Origin: Annulohypoxylon bovei var. microspora
Taxonomy: Eukaryota > Ascomycota > Sordariomycetes > Xylariales > Hypoxylaceae
DNA length: 64,000 nt
Reading direction: 5' to 3'
Assembly (NCBI GenBank): GCA_022836615.1
Contig: MU405331.1
Span: 1 to 64,000, forward strand
Both the position numbers and the translations under genes were made by a program. The notes below the pieces were generated by a model. The model did no database searches. It saw only the letters and a program-made list of their open reading frames with translations, and was not told where the DNA came from. This document shows positions 21,576-31,805 of this stretch, one piece after another (the first letter of the stretch is position 1; every line of letters starts with the position of its first letter).

Positions 21576-24089
21576 CTTGGCTGTTGTGTTAGGTCTGGGC
21601 CTGTGTTGAGTCTTGGCTTGTTGCTTGGATATAAAGAGCGAGAATAGGTATTAAGTAGTATAAAACGACCAGCGGCGACCAGCGGAAGAAGTAGATGCAG
21701 ATTAATTCTGTGGAAAGAAAAGAGGAAGAGACCGGAAACGAAAACTTTAGGACGATGACTTGAGCACAGCTGAGTGATCCCAAAACCTCATGTCGGGGCC
21801 GACGACGACCTTCATATACGCCGAAGGCAAGACGGTCTAGGTGATCGGATATTCCTAATCGTCGAGCCGGGACCTCGAAAGCCAAGCGGCCAAGGCAGGT
21901 GGACGACATGGGGACATGGGACACCCATTCCCCTCCGGCGCCAAGGTGTTTCTCCTTGGACGTACATGTTAAAAATATCTCGGACGATGTGTTTGGCGTA
22001 TCACGTAGGCGGAGAGATCTTTCTCTCGCGGGCCTGCTCCAGCTCGTTCTCCATCGAGAGCGGAGTCTAAACAATGTTATCGGTGCTCGAAACAGAGGCG
22101 AACGACCGGGGTAGCGAGAAACAAATCACGGATGCAGCTATGACCGTTCGAAGTACGTGACAGTGAGGCTCTTGGCTGAACCCGCCAAGTGCCGTAGGTT
22201 AGTCAATGCAACAACTCAGCAGCTAAGAAATACCTGCGCGGCCGCAAGAGGTAAGAGGCGAATATGTGAGACGAGTATCAATACAGGGCGGATCAGTCAG
22301 TCTTGAGACCTGCCAAGCGGCCAGGGTGCCTTCTCCCCACGCCTAGCAAATACAAGCTTGCCCAGAGGCTACAAGCTTCGTCGCCTAGCAATTCTCTGAT
22401 TCGCCCGTCTCGTATAATTTACCGGCGATCTAGATTAGTTCTTGAGGGTCTTGAGGGTCTCGAGAGTTTTCGTCTCGAGAGCGAACTCGACTAGTACAGC
22501 CAAGGCTGCAAGAGATGCATCCTTTTGAAATGAGTATCATTAGACCTTGAAATTCGAGAGGCTGTCACTGGCAGGTAACGCAAGCATTATTGTAAATTGT
22601 TTCGGCCTATGACTAGATCAATAATAGCGACTGTTATGAGACTTACAAAGAACACTCTTTTCGATTATTACCTACTACACAACCTTAGGTAGGTAGATAC
22701 CTAGGTAGGTACGGTAGGTAGGTAGGTATGCAGATATCTAAGCAAGCAGGTAATTACTTAGATACTACACAGTTTCGTCGAAGATGCGATCTAGGAAACT
22801 AGCATTATGAGCTGAAGACGAAGACCGTCAAATCCACATAATATCATTGATTATAATCCGTAGATCATACAAAGTGCGCCTATTTCTGGATATTTAGCAT
22901 TGCTAGCTGTATGTATCGTCTCACGTTTCTAAGCCGAGTTGCTACAAGCTTAGTAGGGGCTAGTAAGACCTGCAGACCTGACAGACCTGACAGTATCCTG
23001 AATTGCTATGAATAGCACGGGAAGTTTGGATGAAAGAGTAGATCACGGGCTGGGCCAGAGAACCGGACTTGCGAGATACTCAAGAATATGGAGATCTGAG
23101 AATCTTGAGCTTGATTCGCATCAAGCAAAACTGCCAAGTTGAGTCAAGACCGGATCTTCTCGCACACCATCCTTGGCCGCATCGGGACCGACGATGAAGC
23201 AAAGCCAAGAGATTGGTGCTGAGCTAACTCAGGAACAGAAACGAGTTCTTTTCTTGGCCGTCTTTAGCACATCACCCACGTGCGTCTTTCTTTTCCTTTC
23301 TAGAATTTGTTAGCCGAAGCATCCATGAATGTCTCGCATCTTCTTAAGTCTTGACATTATGAATATGTTATGATCGGACTGTCGGATAGCGATCCAAGTC
23401 TTCCGGGGAAAGAAAGTTGTGGGCGGTGGAGAGGACATTGACAACGGAGAATTCCCAAATTCCCACGTCCTCGATGAATTGGAGACTTGAAGCCCACTGC
23501 GGGGGAATTGGGGCTTTGGGGTAAGGTTTCATTGGACTTAGTCAGCTTCCAGCACAGTGTTTATACAATATTCACACATTGACCGGACTCCCATCCATGT
23601 CTTACCGTACCTACTTAGGTAATCTTCGCAACTTGATAGGTACTGTACATCCTATCAACCGAACCACGATACTATTCAATAGCAATCTTTGTAAATCTAG
23701 CTTTTGGGTTTCTACATAGTAGCACTCGTAAAAAGGCTGAGGTTAGTCTTTCGCTTTCATAGGTACCTATTCACCCTCGCGGTTGGGTTGAGGGGCAGAC
23801 GCCACTTAGCCTCTTGACGCAGCCGAGAGGCGCAGTGATTAGCAGCATCGATTCCGATCGTCTCCGTGGCTGGTAAATGAGGTGTGTTACACGCGCAAGC
23901 AGCCAATCCTGACCAGCTTCCTTCTCTGGCCGTGTATCGGTGGCTGCCTATCGCTTGTACGATACATACAAGCAGCAAGCCACGACGCCCTACAATTTCT
24001 TTTCAGCTCGAGGTATTCCGACAGTGCAGCCATATTCGTTCGATGTGCTTCGTGATTCGATTTTCCAGCTATTCTCGTATGAGCGACCA
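21576..24089. other. Intergenic, 2.5 kb without a recognisable gene
   Basis: Holds TAGG/CCTA clusters at 22683-22730 and 23610-23622, and otherwise unique non-coding DNA. Plus-strand frames at 21774-22114 and 22303-22494 are short and show no family features. The promoter of the hydrolase gene lies toward the right end. Confidence 0.5.
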
Positions 24090-26605
24090 ATGAACGCGTC
24101 AGATCCAATGTCATCCTTAGAATCGTCAATGTCGCCTCTTATCAGAGAGAAGCAAGGTAACATATTTCGGCCAGATGTCCGAATACCGTCGAGGGATACA
24201 AATTGGGGCTGGGGACGTCTGGGAGTTGTGTTTTTGGCTGTTGTATCTGGCGTGGGAATTGTCAGCCATTTTGGGCATGGCCGCATCTATTATGGCTCTC
24301 GTCTTCCGAGTTCGGGGTATCCGGCGCCGTCGTCGCCAGAGGCTCCGGGACCGTCAGATGCGGCAGAAGGATGGACTGAGTGGTCAAGCGTAAGCTCCCC
24401 TAGAGACGCCGCGGGTACGCGTCGCGAGAACGTAGTTGATGTTGACGTCGCCGTCTTTCCGCGCCTTAGATCACGCCGAGCGAGAAGCTCGTCTGGCAGC
24501 CGTGCTTCGAGCTCTACGGCGCCGGCTTCCGGTGCGCTCGGTTGACCGTGCCTATGGACTACCACCGGCCGCTGAACGAGTCGGCGGACCATCCGAAGGT
24601 CCACCTGGCCCTGGTCTTGAAGCCCGGTATCGACCGCACCGAGGATCCGTCGTCCTTCTCGGAGTCTCCCCTGCTGGTCAACCCCGGCGGTCCCGGAGGT
24701 AGCGGCGCCAACTTTGCGCTGACGGCTGCTCAGCTGCTTCAGGCGGCCGTCGGTGCGGGCCGCGACGTTATCGGGTTCGATCCGCGAGGTGTCGGAGCTA
24801 CGACCCCGAAGGCTGACTGCTTCGTAGCACCCGACGACCCTTGGGGCCTCGACGGGCGCAACGTCGCCTACATGCAGCGGTTAGGCTGGCTCACGTCCGG
24901 CCACGACGTAGGTATCGTAAACTCCAGCAATGTCGCGCTCAGCAAGCTCAACGCCAGGTCGAAAGCGCTGTCTAAGCTCTGCAAGCGGGTCGATGATGTC
25001 GAAGGCGACGGCAGCATCTTCCGGTACTCGAATACGCCCAACGTCGCCCGGGATATGCTGTCTATCGTTCGTGCTTGGGACGAGTGGCGGTCGGTCCCCG
25101 CCGAGTCTGACCAGGAACCGGAGACCGCGGACGGGCGCCGAGCCGTTGCTAAGATAGAAGCCGAGGACAGCACCCGAGGCAAGCTGGTCTACTGGGGGTT
25201 CTCGTACGGGACCTTGCTCGGGGCCACGTTCGCCTCCATGTTTCCGGATAAGGTCGGCCGGATCATCTTAGACGGTGTCGTCGACGCCGACCACTACGTC
25301 AGCCCTATGTTAGACAACGCGATATTCGACACCGACGCGATCTGGGAGAAGTTCTTCTCTTACTGTGCCGACGCGGGACCGCGGTGCCAGTTCTCCCAGC
25401 TCGGAGACGGGCCCGGGGATGTCAAGAAACGCTTCGACAACACCATGAGCCGGCTAGAGAAAGAGCCCGCGATCGTCTTGCCTAAACAGTCGAACGTGCC
25501 CATCTTGATAACCGCCAGCGATGTCAAGATGATCATATTCTCGGGGCTTTATGCGCCGATTGCTGCTTTCCCTGCCATCTCTATACTTCTGAAGGCGCTT
25601 GTAGATGATCAGATGGATAGCATCACGTCTAGTCCGGCGCCGACGGTGCTCTGTCACAATTTGACCTTGTCGCAGTGGCCGGACGATGCCCAGAAGGTGA
25701 TCGGATGCAGCGACAAACGGTACAGGGTAAGGGAGTCCTAAGTTCTAAGTTCTATGCTCTAAGCTCTAAGCTCTAAGTTCTAAGCTCTATGCTCTAAACT
25801 TTAAGCTTGAAGCTTGAAGCTCTGTTAAGGTCGCTTTCTAATGTGTGGTAGCTCGACGAGGATCTCGATAGCCTCCAGAAGCGTTTCGAGGAGATGGCCA
25901 ACTTTTCCTCCTTCGCCGACGTCGTGAGTAGTACCTCGTCTCGACGTTTGAGAAACCCTCTAACCGTATTAGTGGATGAATGTCGGCTTTAACCTGGGCT
26001 GCAACGGGTGGGATATCGAGACGAAAGACCCGCCGATGCGCTGGGACGATCATCCGGCTCACAAGCAAGAGCCCATCGAGACCAGCTTCCCGGTCCTCTT
26101 CTTGTCCAACCATTTCGACCCCGTCACGCCGCTGCGCTCCGCTCTAAAGATGACGCGCAAGTTTTCGCAGGCGAGCATTATCGAGCAGAAAGCGGAGGGT
26201 CACTGCACCGTGTCGTGCATCTCGCTCTGCACGATCGGTCATATACAAGCATACCTCGACAAGGGGATCCTGCCTCCTGCGCCGAAGTTCGACTCGGACG
26301 ACGAGGGGGAGTGGACGACGTGCGCGTGCGACGAGAAGCCCTGGAAGTCGCTCAACGACTGGGTGACGGTCCCGCAACCGAACGGCATCGGCCAGTTGGA
26401 GAAGTTAGAAAGGGGAACCGACATATTAGATGGCATGACGGCCGAAGAGGCGCGTGTTATGGAGGCTTACGGTAGTCTGCGGAACAAGTTCGCCGAGTTT
26501 ACGACCGCCCAGCAGCAGTTTGAATACCGCAACCCGATCCAGCTTCCGCGTATGGGCAGCTCTATGTTTATGAGTAATGAGCAGCCTGCTTGTAGTAAGC
26601 CATGA
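24090..26605 (+). CDS. TAP-like alpha/beta-hydrolase (tripeptidyl aminopeptidase type), membrane anchored
   Basis: Four exons, 24090..24389, 24470..25726, 25852..25923 and 25973..26605, give 2262 nt and 753 aa, all in phase 0. A cytosolic N-terminus of about 45 residues precedes a single hydrophobic segment (LGVVFLAVVSGVGIVSHFG), suggesting a type II membrane protein. The hydrolase core has the oxyanion motif NPGGPGGSGAN (about 171), FDPRGVG and nucleophile GFSYG (Ser345). The C-terminal TAP-like domain supplies FLSNHFDPVTP (probable Asp) and AEGHCTVS (probable His). The family cleaves N-terminal peptides or related amides; the substrate here is unknown. An open frame continues upstream from 23940 but has no ATG, so 24090 is the first usable start. 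Confidence 0.92.
25738..25823. repeat. 7-bp tandem repeat inside an intron of the TAP-like hydrolase
   Basis: About eleven CTAAGCT/CTAAGTT/CTATGCT heptamers fill most of the 125-bp intron 25727-25851. The other two introns of the gene (24390-24469 and 25924-25972) are 80 and 49 bp. Confidence 0.9.
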
Positions 26606-28385
26606 GGCCGTCAAGTTGGAGTCTGCGAGTATCATATAGGGGTTGAAGCAAGCAATCTGGAAGCGTTTTGGAAGCCTGTCTGCCTACCTAGATGCCTAAA
26701 TAACGTCGAGTTTTACTGTTACGCGTGACGAGATCCAGCTCGGGGTAAATAGTTGAGTAGGTACCTATTGTCTGATAGAATTAGGACAACGAAATATATT
26801 TCCTCTACTTTGCAATATGACCTTGCTATGGTTCAAGACCATACTCCCTTTAAACCAGTTAATCTTCCGCAGCTACCCAGGTACCTAGAGACGATACGAA
26901 TCATCTACTCCGTGTCTCGGATACCCACTTGTCCCGTACCGTTACGCACTAATACTGAGCACATACTGTAATTCACGATACCTACCTGTATATCGATTCA
27001 TCGTCCTCGGCAAATGCCGTCGGCAGAGTTCCGGTGATGCGGTCAGTTCTGCCACGTTGCTGTGCCGCACTATGCATAGGTATAGCTCGATTCGGGACAG
27101 CTTCGCATGCATTTCCCTATTCGCGCTCCGCGGGATAGAGAATATGGTTTCCGAAATTCGCACCAGAGCCGTGATAGTCCACAAGTCCGAGTAGTGGCTT
27201 ATGCAGGTACCTATTCAAGCCTCAAGCCGTCATTCTCTCCTATTTTGCTGCAGCCACGTCGTATACTACAGCAATCATCGTCATACCAACACGTAAGATG
27301 CCGCAAGATGCCGAGGAACGATGCATGTGAATAATAACGATCTATCACAATTCATCTTGTCGCAGAGTCTTACACTGATGCGGCGCACGGGACAAGAAGA
27401 GCAAGAGCCCGACGGCTTTCATTCGGTCGTTGTACGACCGTGGACGGAGTACGGCTCAAAATTACATAGCGCGCATTATAAGTGTCCGTTAGCACCAACA
27501 TCCGCGATGCTGTCAGACAGATGCAACCATTGCGAAGCTATCTTTTCTGCGGGCCGTTCCCTGTGTAACAGCTACGTGATTCCGCGCATAGTGGCTTGTA
27601 CAAGGTCTATACTACCGTACGTTGTCGACAGAAACAACTTTGTCCAATTCCATATAGTATGTGCGATAAATTCTCATCAAACCGCCACATCTATAGCATC
27701 GAACGAGCGGGGGAAAACGATCGTTCCCCAAATCGCCCAAGTTTGGCTCCGCGTCTAGCTCTCCCTCTCGAGGGTTAAAGTAGCATAGGCGAGCTGCACG
27801 TTGGTGCGAGATGGTTCCAATCGCATCACCCATGCATGGCTAGTGCGTGCTGGTTCCGTCCTGCTGGTACCCATCAGCCCATAACGAAAGACGGGGGTTT
27901 TGAAAGAATGCCATACATAGGGCTACAATACGATTATACGCCTACCTATCCAGGCACTAAGACATTTTGTCGTTTTCGAGGTTTCCGTCCAGCTTGATTG
28001 GACGGATAATACGGCAACAGGCGAGTAGCGATTATATATGACTGTACAAATGACAGGGTACGCCCTTGCGGCGACTATTCGCATGACATACATATGTCGA
28101 AGGTCCGTACGAAATACTTATGTCTTTAGTCTTTATTACAAACATTGAACCAGTTTCTTTGTGTCCTGGCGCCTCGTTCACTCTTTCATTCATCCATCCA
28201 TTCATCCAACCAACCTTATTCCCATTGCGGAACCGAACCAAACCGAAACGAACCAAGCGAACCGAACTAAGAGACCTCTGGACCTGACCGCTTATTTGGC
28301 CCGCCAGAGCTATAGACCTGAGACTACTACAGCATTCGAGCGGTAACTGAGTCATAAGCAAGTTTAGAAGGAAGACGATGCAGAT
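26606..28385. other. Intergenic, 1.8 kb without a recognisable gene
   Basis: TAGGTACCTA motifs occur at 26758-26768 and 27206-27213. A CATC/CATT repeat at 28188-28208 and an ACCGAA-type repeat at 28235-28268 lie before the GFA gene. A 145-codon plus-strand frame at 27321-27758 has no recognisable domain and is probably chance. Confidence 0.5.
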
Positions 28386-29504
28386 ATGACGACGCTCGAG
28401 ACCCTCGTCGTCTTCTACAACCGGGACAAGGTCGCGGAGCCGTCCGAGGCGCGGGACACCAAGACCTTCGCGGCGCGGTGCCACTGCGGGAACATCCAGT
28501 TCACGGTCACGCTGCCGACCAGCTACCTGCCGCTCAGCGCGTACATCTGCTCATGCACGCTATGCCGGTACACGCACGGCACGTTCGGCAGCTACCACGT
28601 GTCGCTGCCGCAGGGCGTGGCGCCGGAGTGGACCAGCAGCTCGCTGAACCTGAGCGTGTACAAGACGCCCGGCAGCGGCGCGGGCGGCCACGGCCAGCGC
28701 GTCTTCTGCCCCACGTGCGGCGCGCACAGCGGCCACTACGAGGCCTGGGCCGGCCAGTGGATCGTCGAGCCCTCGCTCTTCGACGCCCCGGTCTTCTGGC
28801 GCTTCAGGGGCATCGGGTTCCCCAACTCGACCGGCGACGGCGGGCTGCTGTCCTGGCTGCCGGACGTCGGGGGCCAGAAGCTGACGCAGGTCAGCATGGA
28901 CCACGACTTCCCGCCGGAGTACGAGCCCGAGGTCGGGGCGGACGGCGAGGAGAGGCTGCGGGCCGAGTGCAAGTGCGGCGGCGTCTCGTTTACGATCCCG
29001 AGGCCCTCGGATCGGGTGAAGGAGGACAGCTACTTGGGGAAGTACGTGTCGCCTAAGGACGAGAGCAAGTGGAAGGCGTTTCTGGACTTCTGCCGCGACT
29101 GCAGGCTGGTCTCGAGCGCGCATGGCGTGCCGTGGGTGCTCGTGCCGCGCGCGGTCCTGGAGCCGGAGGTGCCGCCGGATCTGCGCATCGGGACGGTGAA
29201 GACGTATAAGTCGTCGGAGAACGTCACGCGAGGGTTCTGCGGCGTATGCGGCGCTACCGTATTCATAAAATGCAAGGATAGAAGCCCGTCGGAGGAGACG
29301 GAAGTGCTCAACATCGCGATCGGCATCCTGAGGGCCCCGGAGGGCGCGAAGGCGGAGAATTGGGTCACCTGGAGAGCGGGGAAGCCGGCGTGGGCGGAGG
29401 ATGCGATGGAATACGATCCCGAGTTCGTGGGAGCTGTTGTAAAGGGCCACAGAGAGTGGGCGCTTGAGAAGTACGGAGAAGCGCCGGATTTTGATGTCAT
29501 ATAA
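28386..29504 (+). CDS. Double GFA/CENP-V-type zinc protein
   Basis: A single exon of 372 aa with two copies of the glutathione-dependent formaldehyde-activating (GFA, CENP-V) fold. Domain 1 (about 30-150) has RCHCGN, CSCTLCRYTHG and FCPTCGAHSG. Domain 2 (about 190-310) has ECKCGG, FCRDCRLVSS and FCGVCGATVF. These Cys pairs are the two zinc sites of the family. GFA proteins have been linked to S-hydroxymethyl-glutathione formation, though enzymatic activity is disputed for many members, so I do not assign a reaction. The coding sequence is GC-rich with long mirror ORFs on the opposite strand. The ATG at 28386 is preceded by non-coding sequence. Confidence 0.93.
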   Translation: MTTLETLVVFYNRDKVAEPSEARDTKTFAARCHCGNIQFTVTLPTSYLPLSAYICSCTLCRYTHGTFGSYHVSLPQGVAPEWTSSSLNLSVYKTPGSGAGGHGQRVFCPTCGAHSGHYEAWAGQWIVEPSLFDAPVFWRFRGIGFPNSTGDGGLLSWLPDVGGQKLTQVSMDHDFPPEYEPEVGADGEERLRAECKCGGVSFTIPRPSDRVKEDSYLGKYVSPKDESKWKAFLDFCRDCRLVSSAHGVPWVLVPRAVLEPEVPPDLRIGTVKTYKSSENVTRGFCGVCGATVFIKCKDRSPSEETEVLNIAIGILRAPEGAKAENWVTWRAGKPAWAEDAMEYDPEFVGAVVKGHREWALEKYGEAPDFDVI

Positions 29505-30340
29505 GGGTACCTAGTTCTACTAGAGAGAGTAGATCATACCCGTATCCTCTGTAAAACCAGTCTCGCTGTAGTGGTTATAACATATGGGATATACATCTCT
29601 GGATGGAATATAGAATATATCTAGCCCATGACTACCTACCTATATTAGATTAATGAGGAGGTATATTCAAGTTTACCCCATAACAGGTGATGTTTGGAGG
29701 TCTCATTTTGGAGTTGTCCACATAAGTCAACGACCTAGGTCTCATAAGTCATAAGATGCTGAAATTATACCTAAGATTCGAGGGCCCATTCGCTTTAGAC
29801 CTCACTATAGGTTGGGTACCTAGTATCTACCTAGGTATCTCCCAGCATATGTAGGTTGATTCTTTTGTCGGATTCTACTCAGTGCTGGAATTCTGCATAG
29901 TGCTGGGGACGACGCTAGGTACGTTTAATATACATGGCAATTGCCGTTGACGTCAAAAAGTTATTGGTATTTTCCAGCTTTAAGAGTGGCGTATGGATCC
30001 GTATGGCATTGACCAATCCCGTTCGACCTCAAGCTCGACGCCGCTGCGACTAAATTCCGCAAGTGTGGAGGTTCGAGGTATCCGATACTTCCAGTGCGGG
30101 CGGGACTACCCCTCTTATCGAGTACATATACTCTATCGATGATCATTCGATAAGGAAATATGGGTTTCTGTAGCCAATGAGAATGACGATGTAACTTCCA
30201 ATGAAATTTTTAGCTGCCAGGAGCTTTTTTATCTTCAGACCACAGGATTTATTTATCCTTTCCACCGCAATTCATTACCAATCCCCCCTCTCCGTCTTGA
30301 CCGGGATATTCTGTTTGGCTGCAGGGCGGTTTTATTAACG
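29505..30340. promoter_or_regulatory. Upstream region of mitochondrial EF-Tu
   Basis: No gene seen. TAGGTACCTAGTA motifs lie at 29814-29840. The final 100 bp before the ATG are mixed, with a CT-rich patch at 30283-30301. I cannot point to a specific factor site. Confidence 0.4.
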
Positions 30341-31805
30341 ATGTCGGCGCTCTCGCGAACATTGGCGCCCTTCTTGCGCGCCTCGCGGCAATCCCTCAGA
30401 ACCGGCAGCGCCGCCAACCCGTTACAATTTGCTGGTCGACAGCAAAATGTAGCCGCGGCTCTTAGCATCGCACGATCGTACGCGGTCTTCGAGAGGACGA
30501 AACCCCATGTGAACGTCGGTACTATCGGGCACGTCGATCACGGCAAGGTACGTTTGCTGCAGGAACACGCACACACACACACATATACCTACACGCACAT
30601 ACACACACACACACATATATGATATATCATAAATTTGGAGAACCCCTGGAACCTAACCGATTGCGTGGCATTAGACTACGCTATCCGCCGCTATCACGAA
30701 GAGGCAGGCCGAGAAAGGGCTGGCGAGCTTCCTCGAGTATGGCGCTATCGACAAGGCGCCCGAAGAGCGAAAGCGTGGTATCACTATTTCTACAGCGCAT
30801 ATCGAATACTCTACCGAGAACCGGCATTACTCCCACGTCGACTGTCCCGGTCACGCCGATTACATCAAGAACATGATCACAGGTGCCGCAAACATGGACG
30901 GTGCCATCATCGTCGTCGCCGCCTCCGACGGCCAGATGCCCCAGACGAGAGAGCATCTCCTGCTCGCCCGCCAGGTCGGCGTCCAGAGGATCGTCGTCTT
31001 CGTCAACAAGATCGACGCCATCGACGACCCCGAGATGTTGGAGCTCGTCGAGATGGAGATGCGCGAGCTGCTGTCCCACTACGGCTTCGAGGGAGACGAT
31101 ACCCCCGTCGTCATGGGTTCTGCCCTGATGGCTCTGGAGGGTAAGCGGGACGACATCGGCAACCAGAAGATCGACGAGCTGCTGAAGGCCGTCGACGAGT
31201 GGATCCCCACCCCTCAGCGCGACCTCGACAAGCCGTTCCTGATGTCCGTCGAGGACGTCTTCTCCATCGCCGGCCGCGGGACCGTCGCCTCCGGCCGTGT
31301 CGAGCGAGGCACCCTGAAGAGGGACCAGGAGATCGAGCTGGTCGGCAAGGGCCACGAGGTCATCAAGACCAAGGTTACCGATATCGAGACCTTCAAGAAG
31401 TCCTGCGACGAGTCGCGCGCCGGCGACAACTCGGGTCTGCTCCTGCGAGGCGTCCGACGAGAGGATATCAGGCGAGGCATGGTTATCGTCAAGCCCGGTA
31501 CCGTCAAGTCTCACTCTAAGTTCATGGTCTCCCTATACGTCTTGACCAAGGAGGAGGGTGGCCGACACACCGGTTTCACAGAGAACTACCGGCCCCAGAT
31601 GTTCTTGCGGACTGCCGACGAGGCTTGCGCCCTCTTCTTTCCCGACGACGTGGAGGACAAGACCAAGCTGGTCATGCCCGGCGACAACTGCGAGATGGTG
31701 TGCAAACTGCACAACCCCTTGGCCGCCGAGATCGGTCAGCATGTCAACATCCGCGAGGGCGGCCGAACCGTCGCGACGGGTATTATCACACGAATCCTCT
31801 CTTGA
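30341..31805 (+). CDS. TUF1: Mitochondrial elongation factor Tu
   Basis: Delivers aminoacyl-tRNA to the mitochondrial ribosome. Two exons, 30341..30547 and 30675..31805, give 1338 nt and 445 aa. The first 48 residues are rich in Arg, Ser and Ala with no acidic residue (LRASRQSLRTGSAA, AALSIARSYA), a typical mitochondrial presequence. GTPase motifs are complete: GHVDHGK, then TTLSAAITKRQAEKG, RGITIS (switch I), DCPGHADYIKNM, NKID and GSAL, followed by EF-Tu domains 2 and 3 ending in GRTVATGIITRIL. The only intron splits the P-loop between GK and T and contains a CA/TA-rich microsatellite. High codon bias toward C-ending codons fits high expression. Confidence 0.97.
30570..30630. repeat. (CA)n/(TA)n microsatellite in the EF-Tu intron
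   Basis: Runs of ACACAC and CACATATAC alternate through the middle of the 127-bp intron 30548-30674. Confidence 0.9.

Noticed and set aside
28560..29450. 296-codon minus-strand frame opposite the GFA gene
   Set aside because: An Arg/Ala/Val-rich mirror of a GC-rich coding exon that has two full sets of zinc cysteines on the plus strand.
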